Of a DNA stretch of 6,210 nucleotides, positions 1 through 5,133 are shown in pieces. The notes under the pieces are model-generated. The model was not told where the DNA came from, searched no databases, and was given only the letters and a program-made list of their open reading frames with translations. Every line of letters begins with the position of its first letter. Positions within the stretch are counted from its first letter, which is position 1. Source of the stretch: SAR116 cluster bacterium (GTDB taxonomy: Bacteria; Pseudomonadota; Alphaproteobacteria; Puniceispirillales; Puniceispirillaceae); assembly GCA_002683535.1 (NCBI GenBank), contig NYTO01000133.1:1-6210 (forward strand). Reading direction: 5' to 3'. Position numbers and translations under genes: made by a program.

Positions 1-1
1 C

Positions 2-205
2 CTAATAGCCCTCACGCTCCATGCGCTTGCGCATCAGCTTGCGGACCCGGCGGGTCGATTCGGCAGCTTCACGTGCGCGACGCTCGGATGGCTTTTCGTA
101 AGCGCGACGGTTCTTCATTTCACGGAAGACGCCTTCGCGCTGCAGCTTTTTCTTCAGGACGCGAAGCGCCTGATCAACATTGTTGTCTCGTACGGTTACG
201 TACAC
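2..205 (-). CDS. rpsU: 30S ribosomal protein bS21
   Basis: This encodes a 67-residue, strongly basic protein that matches bS21, the small-subunit protein near the 3' end of 16S rRNA that supports initiation on mRNAs. The N-terminal half carries the family signature [20 protein letters not shown] (about residues 5-25), then [17 protein letters not shown]. The C-terminal half is an Arg/Lys-rich helix ending KRMEREGY. The length is normal for the family. The start codon is GTG (203-205), not ATG. It is supported by an AGGAAG Shine-Dalgarno about 9 nt upstream and by the family N-terminus beginning only two or three residues before VRDNN. The stop TAG lies at 2-4, so the gene is complete but touches the window edge. 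It is transcribed away from coq9. Confidence 0.96.
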   Translation of the reverse strand: MYVTVRDNNVDQALRVLKKKLQREGVFREMKNRRAYEKPSERRAREAAESTRRVRKLMRKRMEREGY

Positions 206-514
206 GGTGTGTCACTTCCTTTTTGCAAATACGGCTGCAGGATTAAGAAACCGCGCGCCGCAAGGGCGCCAAATCTTCAACAGGGCGGGGTTTTAGCATG
301 ATGAAAGCTGGTCTGTAAAGATGCGGCGCACAGGAAAAAATTGACGCACCTTACTGCTTGGTACTGGCTTTCGGCGTGGATTTGGTCATATCTTCATTAA
401 AGGGGGAAATCTGATCGACCATAACAAGATATCATCAGGCCCGAAGAGCCGACAAACGACTTTTCCTCGATCGCTTTGTCGGACGGCAGAACTGGCCAGA
501 ATGTGGACGCAGAT
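206..514. other. Divergent intergenic region between rpsU and coq9
   Basis: This stretch of about 309 bp separates the two divergent genes. It contains the rpsU Shine-Dalgarno just beyond 205, the candidate rpsU promoter (290-319), and a weak GCGCC/GGCGC hairpin (255-259 with 265-269) that would fall in the rpsU leader. A TTGACG hexamer lies at 341-346 on the plus strand, but I see no good -10 at the right distance, so I could not define the coq9 promoter. I find no convincing small gene here. The open frame running leftward from about 1339 through this region is antisense to coq9 and has no recognisable protein sequence. Confidence 0.5.
290..319 (-). promoter_or_regulatory. Candidate sigma70-type promoter for rpsU
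   Basis: Read on the minus strand, there is a TTTACA -35 (319-314), an 18-bp spacer and a TAAAAC -10 (295-290). A TGC lies immediately before the -10, which fits an extended -10. Transcription would start near 283 and leave a leader of about 78 nt before the GTG of rpsU. The -35 matches the consensus at 5 of 6 positions and the -10 at 4 of 6. It was found by eye only. Confidence 0.35.
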
Positions 515-1207
515 ATGACCGATTTCAATAAAAAATCCAATAAAGACGGGGACATGTACAACACGCCCGATCCGGATGCTGCCGCTGTCGTCGAAGCAGC
601 GCTGATCCATATTCCGTTCGACGGGTGGAGCGATGCCGCGCTGAAAGCTGGTGCGGCCGATGCAGGCGTTTCGCCCGACGACGTTGCGCGCCTGTTCCCC
701 GGCGGGGCGTTGGACGCCATTCTGCTGCATTCTCAGCTTGCCGATATTTCGATGGTCGAGGCGTTTGAAGCGATGGCTGACAGGCCTGATCGCGTACATT
801 TGATGATCCGGGAGCTGATTCTGATTCGTCTGGATCAGGCTGCGCTGCATAAAGAAGCCGTGCGGCGGGCGCTGGCCATGCTGGCGCTTCCTGCCAATGC
901 GCTGGTATCGGCGCGCGCGCTTTATGCCACCGTGGACACCATGTGGCGCGCTGCCGGGCAGCAGGACACCGACTTTTCCTTTTATACCAAGCGGGCCACG
1001 CTGGCGGCTGTTTACAGTTCGACCCTGCTTGCATGGCTGGCTGATACCAGCGGCGATCCGGCGAATATTGAAAGCTTCCTTGATCGTCGGCTTGGTGATG
1101 TGGCGAAGATACCAAAAGCCATCGCGCCGATGCGCGGCATCATGGAAGGTGGGCGCCGGTTTGCCGAAGGGGTGTTCGGGGCTGCCAGCCGTCGTGCGCG
1201 CCGCTGA
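515..1207 (+). CDS. coq9: COQ9-family ubiquinone biosynthesis protein
   Basis: This encodes a 230-residue protein of the COQ9 family. COQ9 proteins have a TetR-like fold, bind lipid and assist the ubiquinone hydroxylation steps at the membrane. The N-terminal helix-turn-helix-like part shows AALIHIPFDGWSDAALKAGA (residues 28-47) followed by SPDDVARLFPGGALD, typical of bacterial members. The most diagnostic segment is MWR, then DFSFYTKRATLAAVYSSTLL (153-172), then WLADTSG and FLDRRLGDVAK. The C-terminus is a basic helix (FAEGVFGAASRRARR) that could contact membrane. I chose the ATG at 515, which has only a weak GGA about 7 nt upstream. An in-frame ATG at 554 would give 217 residues and also keeps the whole conserved region, so the start is uncertain. 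A TTG at 476 is unlikely. Its own promoter is not evident. Confidence 0.9.
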   Translation: MTDFNKKSNKDGDMYNTPDPDAAAVVEAALIHIPFDGWSDAALKAGAADAGVSPDDVARLFPGGALDAILLHSQLADISMVEAFEAMADRPDRVHLMIRELILIRLDQAALHKEAVRRALAMLALPANALVSARALYATVDTMWRAAGQQDTDFSFYTKRATLAAVYSSTLLAWLADTSGDPANIESFLDRRLGDVAKIPKAIAPMRGIMEGGRRFAEGVFGAASRRARR

Positions 1208-1221
1208 AATCCGGCATAACG

Positions 1222-1270
1222 GCCCTCTATCTCTTCGCCGATGCAAGCTGTGCCTTCGCCGTGATAGGGC
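1222..1270 (+). other. Bulged hairpin just after the coq9 stop
   Basis: GCCC (1222-1225) and TATC (1228-1231) pair with GATAGGGC (1263-1270). This makes an 8-bp stem with a 2-nt bulge (1226-1227) and a 31-nt loop. It begins 15 nt past the coq9 stop. No T-run follows, so it is not a standard intrinsic terminator. It could slow or protect the end of the coq9 mRNA, or simply be chance. Confidence 0.3.
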
Positions 1271-1298
1271 GTGCCTTGTGGGCTGCCCGTCCAAACAG

Positions 1299-1327
1299 GT
1301 GGCATTTGCCGGCGGATAGGCTATAAC
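1299..1327 (+). promoter_or_regulatory. Candidate metA promoter
   Basis: A GTGGCA -35 (1299-1304, 4 of 6 consensus matches) is followed by a 17-bp spacer and a TATAAC -10 (1322-1327, 5 of 6). Transcription would start near 1334 and give a leader of about 40 nt. This would make metA independent of coq9. The call rests on motif matching only. Confidence 0.4.
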
Positions 1328-1337
1328 CGCTTCCGCC
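1311..1337. promoter_or_regulatory. Inverted repeat flanking the metA -10, possible operator
   Basis: GGCGGA (1311-1316) and TCCGCC (1332-1337) are perfect 6-bp inverted arms whose centres lie 21 bp apart, about two helical turns. One arm is in the promoter spacer and the other covers the predicted start of transcription, which suits a dimeric repressor. No regulator can be named from the sequence. Confidence 0.3.
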
Positions 1338-1374
1338 ATCGAATGACTGCAATCCGGAAAGTACCGAACACGAT

Positions 1375-2298
1375 ATGCCGATCAAGGTGCCAGACAATCT
1401 GCCAGCGCTCGACGACCTGCAACAGGAGCAGGTTGATGTGATGTCTGACAAGCAAGCGGTTCGTCAGGATATCCGGCCGTTGAAGCTGCTGTTGCTGAAT
1501 CTGATGCCGAAGAAGCAGGATACCGAGATCCAGTTTGCCCGACTGTTTGGCAATTCGCCCCTGCAGATCGAAATGATTCTTATGACGACGGCAAGCTATA
1601 CACCGCGGCATACCGAGCAGGGCTATCTGCGGCGCTTTTATCGCCAGCTTGAAGATGTGCAGGACGATTATTTTGATGCGCTGATCGTCACTGGTGCACC
1701 GGTTGAACGGCTGCCCTTTTCAGATGTGGCTTACTGGGATGAACTCACGCAGATCATGGAGTGGTCGCGGACACATTGTTTCCGCCGACTTGGCATTTGC
1801 TGGGGGGCGCAGGCGCTGCTCTATCATTTGCACGGGGTTGAGAAGCATGATTGTGGTGAAAAACTCTTTGGCATTTTCCGCCACAGCCTGATCCATAACA
1901 GCGGGCGGTTGCTGCGCGGCTTTACGGATACCTTTCCGATGCCCGTATCACGCTATACCGAAAATCGCCGGGCCGATCTGGAAACGGTGGGGATCGAGGT
2001 GCTTGCCGAAAGTGCGGAATGCGGAATTGGCATGGCGCGCCATCCGCATAGCGGTGATCTTTTTGTGTTGAACCATCTGGAATATGACGCCGATACGCTG
2101 GCCAACGAATATTGGCGGGATCAGAAAGCAGGGCTGGCCACCGCCATGCCGCAAGACTATTTCCCCAACAATGATCCGTCGGCAACGCCGGTCAATTTCT
2201 GGCGGCCTTATGCGTTCTTGCTGCTCAGCAACTGGATCAATGATCTGTATCAGGCCACACCGTTCGATCTCACATCACTTGGTGACAGCTGGCCCTGA
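1375..2298 (+). CDS. metA: MetA-family homoserine O-acyltransferase, probably acetyl-CoA-specific
   Basis: This 307-residue protein aligns without gaps to the first half of E. coli MetA and has nearly the same length (family usually about 300-310). It acylates homoserine, the first committed step of methionine synthesis, in the cytoplasm. Visible landmarks are MPIKVPDNLPA at the start, LLLNLMPKK with Lys46/Lys47, the catalytic cysteine Cys142 in GICWGAQAL, and the His-Glu pair His234/Glu236 in NHLEYD (235 and 237 in E. coli). DYFPNNDPSATPVNFWRPYA follows near the C-terminus. Residue 111, in VTGAPVERL, is Glu. E. coli, which uses succinyl-CoA, has Gly there; Bacillus-type acetyl-CoA enzymes have Glu. 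I therefore infer homoserine O-acetyltransferase activity, although many annotations would say succinyltransferase. The Shine-Dalgarno is weak (GGAAAG, about 13 nt upstream), but the MPI start matches the family exactly. The gene converges on purK with a 32-bp gap. Confidence 0.96.
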   Translation: MPIKVPDNLPALDDLQQEQVDVMSDKQAVRQDIRPLKLLLLNLMPKKQDTEIQFARLFGNSPLQIEMILMTTASYTPRHTEQGYLRRFYRQLEDVQDDYFDALIVTGAPVERLPFSDVAYWDELTQIMEWSRTHCFRRLGICWGAQALLYHLHGVEKHDCGEKLFGIFRHSLIHNSGRLLRGFTDTFPMPVSRYTENRRADLETVGIEVLAESAECGIGMARHPHSGDLFVLNHLEYDADTLANEYWRDQKAGLATAMPQDYFPNNDPSATPVNFWRPYAFLLLSNWINDLYQATPFDLTSLGDSWP

Positions 2299-2330
2299 AT
2301 TCACTTGCTTAAGGCTTGTGGTATCGAAAG

Positions 2331-3398
2331 TCAGGATTCCGACAGCTGGCGCGTGGCGTGTCCCATTTTCCGGTTGGTGCGCGCGTCTGGCTTGCCATAC
2401 AGATGCAGATGCACGCCGTCACTTGCCAGCAGATCCGGGACCTGCTGCATATGCTGGCCAAGCAGATTGTCCATTTGCCAGCGCCCATAGGCGGATGTAT
2501 CCCCACATCCGAGACCGGCCAGCACCCGTGCAAGCTGGATAAACTGGCTGCTGGCACAGCCTTCGATTGTCCAGTGGAATGAATTATGGGGCCGCGGCGC
2601 CATTTCGTTGAACAGCAGTGTGCCGTCGCTGGTCACAAAGAATTCAACGGCCAGTACCCCGAAAAGATTCAATTCGTCGGCAATGGCGGCGGTGGCCTGC
2701 CGGGCCTGATCTGCCAGCGATGAGGGGATGTTGGCGGGGGCAACAGTGCGCGCCAGAATGCCGTTTTCATGGCTGTTCTGGCTGACCGGAAAATGTGCGA
2801 CCCGGCCATCTTGCGTGCGGGCAACAAGGCAGCTGATCTCAAACGCGAAATCGATCTTCTCTTCCAGAATTGCATCATCGCTGCCAAAGCTGCCAAAAAT
2901 TTCACTGGCATCTTCACCGCTGGCCACCCGCCGCTGTCCCTTGCCATCATAGCCAAGACGGCATGTCTTCAAAATACCGTCCCCACCCAGTTCTGCCAGT
3001 GCGGAGCGGAGCCCGGCGGCCGATGTAACAGGCCAGAACCGCGGTGTGCCGATACCAAGGCGCGCTGCCAGCGTCTTTTCTGCAACACGATGCTGCGCGG
3101 TGCGCAAGGCCGCTTCACCCGGGCTTGCCGGGCAATGGACAGCAATCTGTTCCATGACCCCGGCCGGGACATTTTCAAATTCGCTGGTCACCACGTCGAC
3201 GCTGGCCGCAAAGTCATTCAGCGCTGCCAGATCATCATAGGCAGCTTCTGTCCAGCGGCTGGCGACTGCCGCGGCCGGGCTTGCCGCGGCGTCTGGTGCA
3301 TAGATGTGGGTGTCGAGGCCAAGCTGCGCGGCGGCAATTGCCAGCATGCGGCCCAACTGGCCACTGCCCAGGATGCCGATGCAACGGGCCGTCGTCAT
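2331..3398 (-). CDS. purK: 5-(carboxyamino)imidazole ribonucleotide synthase PurK
   Basis: This 355-residue ATP-grasp enzyme converts AIR, ATP and bicarbonate to N5-CAIR in de novo purine synthesis. The N-terminal nucleotide-binding motif is [14 protein letters not shown] (7-20), followed by SEFENVP (72-78). The ATP-grasp part has [14 protein letters not shown] (142-155) and the metal-binding stretch [11 protein letters not shown] (263-273), followed by [12 protein letters not shown]. The C-terminal domain ends with HLYGKP and RKMGHAT. Length is normal. Position 274 is Phe (codon 2577-2579), where the family motif HNSGHW normally has Gly. The ATG overlaps the purE stop as ATGA (3395-3398), so translation is probably coupled to purE and the product feeds PurE directly. 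Confidence 0.97.
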   Translation of the reverse strand: MTTARCIGILGSGQLGRMLAIAAAQLGLDTHIYAPDAAASPAAAVASRWTEAAYDDLAALNDFAASVDVVTSEFENVPAGVMEQIAVHCPASPGEAALRTAQHRVAEKTLAARLGIGTPRFWPVTSAAGLRSALAELGGDGILKTCRLGYDGKGQRRVASGEDASEIFGSFGSDDAILEEKIDFAFEISCLVARTQDGRVAHFPVSQNSHENGILARTVAPANIPSSLADQARQATAAIADELNLFGVLAVEFFVTSDGTLLFNEMAPRPHNSFHWTIEGCASSQFIQLARVLAGLGCGDTSAYGRWQMDNLLGQHMQQVPDLLASDGVHLHLYGKPDARTNRKMGHATRQLSES

Positions 3399-3883
3399 GA
3401 GGGTGTTTCGGCAACCGACAGCGTCTGGGCTTCACGCCAGCTGTCCAGACGGGCCGCGATATCACATTCATCAAGCGCCAGAATCTGTGCGGCCATAAGA
3501 CCGGCATTCTTTGCGCCGGGCTTGCCGATTGCCAATGTGCCGACCGGCACTCCGCCGGGCATCTGCACAATGGACAGCAGTGAATCCATACCCTTCAGCG
3601 ATTTGGACTCGACCGGCACCCCCAGCACGGGCAGGCGCGTATTGGCCGCCAGCATGCCGGGCAGATGTGCAGCGCCGCCCGCCCCGGCAATGATCACTTT
3701 CACCCCGTCAGCCGCCGCCGTGCCTGCAAAGTCTGACAGCCGGCCGGGGGTGCGATGCGCAGAAATGATGCGCGATTCGAAACCGATGCCGAGTTCTTCA
3801 AGAATCGTTGCCGCTTCCTGCATGGTGTCCCAGTCAGACTGGCTGCCCATGCAGATCACAACAGGTGCTTGCGGTGTGGTCAT
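3395..3883 (-). CDS. purE: 5-(carboxyamino)imidazole ribonucleotide mutase PurE (class I)
   Basis: This 162-residue protein moves the carboxyl group of N5-CAIR to give CAIR, the step after PurK. Class I features are [10 protein letters not shown] (12-21), SAHRTP with the catalytic His43 (41-46), [12 protein letters not shown] (66-77), and [19 protein letters not shown] followed by [12 protein letters not shown]. Bacterial partnership with an adjacent purK supports the N5-CAIR mutase role rather than the class II carboxylase role. The start is ATG at 3883 with a weak AAGAG about 8 nt upstream. It lies 59 bp downstream of the ydcH-like gene and overlaps purK by 4 bp, so it is probably carried on the transcript starting at trcR. 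No purine riboswitch or PurR-like site was recognised. Confidence 0.97.
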   Translation of the reverse strand: MTTPQAPVVICMGSQSDWDTMQEAATILEELGIGFESRIISAHRTPGRLSDFAGTAAADGVKVIIAGAGGAAHLPGMLAANTRLPVLGVPVESKSLKGMDSLLSIVQMPGGVPVGTLAIGKPGAKNAGLMAAQILALDECDIAARLDSWREAQTLSVAETPS

Positions 3884-3942
3884 GATTCGAACTCTTGCTT
3901 AACGATGCTTTCGATGTGTTGTGCGAATGTCGGGGCAGCGCG

Positions 3943-4158
3943 TCAGGCGATTATGTCGGGAAGAATGCGGCTCCGGATCAACTTTATCTCGTCCTTCAGA
4001 CCCAGTTTGCGCTTTTTAAGGCGCTGCAACTGCAGCTGGTCAAACGGCGTGTCATTTCCCAGCTGGTCAATGACATCGTCAAGATCACGATGTTCGCTTT
4101 CCAGTTCACTCAGCCGCGCCCGAAGCTGCTGCTGTTCCCTGATGTCAGCGTCACCCAC
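3943..4158 (-). CDS. YdcH family (DUF465) small coiled-coil protein
   Basis: This encodes 71 residues that are mostly charged helix. The signature is LRARLSELESEHRDLDDVID (12-31) followed by LQLQRLKKRKLGLKDEI and a short tail ending PDIIA. This matches the DUF465/YdcH family, which is common in Proteobacteria and has no settled function. There is no signal peptide or membrane segment, so it is probably cytoplasmic and oligomerises through the coiled coil. The start is GTG (4156-4158), supported by a purine-rich GGAAGAGGAA (4176-4167) 8 nt upstream; no nearby ATG fits. It sits between trcR (44-bp gap) and purE (59-bp gap), which points to co-transcription but not to a role in purine synthesis. 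Confidence 0.88.
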   Translation of the reverse strand: MGDADIREQQQLRARLSELESEHRDLDDVIDQLGNDTPFDQLQLQRLKKRKLGLKDEIKLIRSRILPDIIA

Positions 4159-4202
4159 TGATCCGGTTCCTCTTCCTTCCTGTCCCTCTGGCGTTGCTGC
4201 AC

Positions 4203-4766
4203 CTATGGCAGCTCGCTGATATCCTGCACCTGTTCTTCAACATGCGGGGTGCCGCCGGCCTTTTCGATGGCGGCGTCGAGGTCCGTCTGCTTGCACAGCC
4301 CCAGCATCGCCGGATGCTTGGCTGAAATATTGCTGATATTCCAGTGTGTGCGCTCACGGATTTTTGTGATGGTTTCCTTGGTCGTGCCGATCAGCTTGAC
4401 GATCTGCGCATCTTTCAGTTCAGGATGATGCTTGACCAGCCAGGCGATGCCGTCAGGCTTGTCACCGCGACGGGCAACCGGAACATAGCGCGGACCCTTG
4501 GTGCGGCGGTTTGGTGTTGGCAGATCGGATTCGGCAAGTTTCAGCCGGCCACTGGGATCTGATTCGCATGCCTCGATCACCGCGCGGGTCAGCTGACCGT
4601 TCAGTACCGGGTCATAGCCCTGAATACCGATACCGGTCTCACCATCAGCGATTGACTGCACCTCAAGCGGGTGCAGGTTGCAGAAATCCGCAATCTGGTC
4701 AAAGGACAGTGCCGTGTTGTCAATCAGCCATACGGCCGTCGCCTTTGGCATCAATAGCTGTGTCAT
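4203..4766 (-). CDS. trcR: Cell-cycle transcriptional regulator TrcR (DUF1013)
   Basis: This encodes 187 residues of the alphaproteobacterial DUF1013 family. Its Caulobacter member TrcR is a DNA-associated, cell-cycle-linked transcription regulator. The family opening LMPKATAVWLIDNTALSFDQ (5-24) is present. Two helix-turn-helix-like stretches are visible: residues about 18-42 (ALSFDQIADFCNLHPLEVQS) and about 105-142 (DGIAWLVKHHPELKDAQIV, then IGTTKETITKIRERTHWN). The gene has tandem ATGs at 4769 and 4766. I chose the second because the AGG at 4774-4772 is 5 nt from it but only 2 nt from the first; the difference is one Met. It is the first gene of the probable trcR-ydcH-purE-purK transcript and has a good promoter match upstream. 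Function beyond the family name is inferred. Confidence 0.93.
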   Translation of the reverse strand: MTQLLMPKATAVWLIDNTALSFDQIADFCNLHPLEVQSIADGETGIGIQGYDPVLNGQLTRAVIEACESDPSGRLKLAESDLPTPNRRTKGPRYVPVARRGDKPDGIAWLVKHHPELKDAQIVKLIGTTKETITKIRERTHWNISNISAKHPAMLGLCKQTDLDAAIEKAGGTPHVEEQVQDISELP

Positions 4767-4787
4767 CATTACCTGCTTTCTGCGTCA

Positions 4788-4804
4788 CGGCCTTTGTCAG
4801 GCCG
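4788..4804 (-). other. Hairpin in the trcR leader
   Basis: CGGCCT (4788-4793) and AGGCCG (4799-4804) are perfect 6-bp inverted arms around a 5-nt loop. It lies inside the predicted 5' untranslated leader of trcR, about 20 nt before the start codon. There is no T-run, so it is not a terminator. It could affect translation or mRNA stability. Confidence 0.35.
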
Positions 4805-4818
4805 GCGCACTCTCGCGT

Positions 4819-4847
4819 TTAACTAACGGGAAACGCCTTGTTATACT
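4819..4847 (+). promoter_or_regulatory. Candidate promoter for the DUF1192 gene, overlapping the trcR promoter
   Basis: On the plus strand, TTAACT (4819-4824), a 17-bp spacer and TATACT (4842-4847) match the consensus at 4 and 5 of 6 positions. Its -10 occupies almost the same bases as the trcR -10, so the two promoters are back to back. Transcription would start near 4854, about 70 nt before the DUF1192 start. Confidence 0.45.
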
Positions 4848-4868
4848 GTCACCGCACGCCGAATGCAA
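4840..4868 (-). promoter_or_regulatory. Candidate sigma70-type promoter for trcR
   Basis: On the minus strand, TTGCAT (4868-4863), a 17-bp spacer and TATAAC (4845-4840) form the best promoter match I noticed in the window. The -35 matches at 4 of 6 positions and the -10 at 5 of 6. Transcription would start near 4833, giving a leader of roughly 67 nt for trcR and the genes behind it. Confidence 0.55.
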
Positions 4869-4878
4869 AGCCCTTTGC
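4865..4878. promoter_or_regulatory. Inverted repeat overlapping the trcR -35
   Basis: GCAAAG (4865-4870) and CTTTGC (4873-4878) are perfect 6-bp arms separated by CC. The left arm lies within the trcR -35, and the whole repeat lies just after the predicted DUF1192 transcription start, so a bound protein could affect both directions. No regulator can be named. Confidence 0.3.
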
Positions 4879-4925
4879 GCGTATGCGGACTGAAGATGTG
4901 CAGATGGGCAAAATGGAGGATACGC

Positions 4926-5111
4926 ATGGATGAAGAACTGGATGCAATGAAACCGGCCAGCACTGCCGCCGAAATGGAACGCTGGAATGTAGCGGATTTG
5001 CAGGCCTATATCGACAGGATGCGCGCCGAGATTGCGCGCGTGGAAGCAATCATCGCTGATAAAGGCAGTGTAAATGCGGCGGCAGATGCCCTGTTTCGTG
5101 ACCCGTCGTGA
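4926..5111 (+). CDS. DUF1192 family small protein
   Basis: This encodes 61 residues that match DUF1192, a family of short alphaproteobacterial proteins of unknown function. Visible features are ERWNVADLQAYIDRMRAEIA (19-38), continuing as ARVEAIIADK, and a conserved-looking AADALFR near the C-terminus. It is largely a single amphipathic helix, with no signal peptide or membrane segment. I chose the ATG at 4926 because a strong GGAGGA (4915-4920) lies 5 nt upstream. The longer frame from 4863 would add 21 residues unlike the family and would overlap the promoter. It is divergent from trcR and converges on ygfZ with a 22-bp gap. Its link to trcR is the shared promoter region only. Confidence 0.88.
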   Translation: MDEELDAMKPASTAAEMERWNVADLQAYIDRMRAEIARVEAIIADKGSVNAAADALFRDPS

Positions 5112-5133
5112 CTGGTTGCTGGCTGATCACCCT

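Noticed and set aside
255..269. GCGCC/GGCGC stem upstream of rpsU as a terminator or autoregulatory site
   Set aside because: The stem has only 5 bp and there is no T-run. I see no resemblance to a known ribosomal protein leader.
302..311. Repeat of GAAAGCTGGT with a copy inside coq9 near 643
   Set aside because: A 10-bp match with different flanks is within chance expectation for a window of this size.
386..1339. Long minus-strand open frame of 317 codons opposite coq9
   Set aside because: Its protein is rich in Arg, Gly and His with no family signature, and it is exactly antisense to a clear COQ9 protein. It is a shadow of GC-rich codon use.
2299..2330. Possible bidirectional terminator between metA and purK
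   Set aside because: Only a short CTTAAG palindrome is visible, with no stable stem or T-run, so no terminator can be supported.
3884..3888. GANTC (CcrM-type) site just before purE
   Set aside because: The motif is expected often by chance in several kb, and other copies lie inside genes. There is no clustering at promoters, including that of trcR.
2769..3902. Plus-strand open frame of 377 codons opposite purK and purE
   Set aside because: It is antisense to two unmistakable enzymes, is Cys- and Ala-rich without motifs, and has no ribosome site of note.
4819..4833. Possible CtrA site near trcR (TTAA, 7 bp, then GAAA)
   Set aside because: Only one TTAA half-site is present. The second half matches at two of four positions, which is too weak to call.
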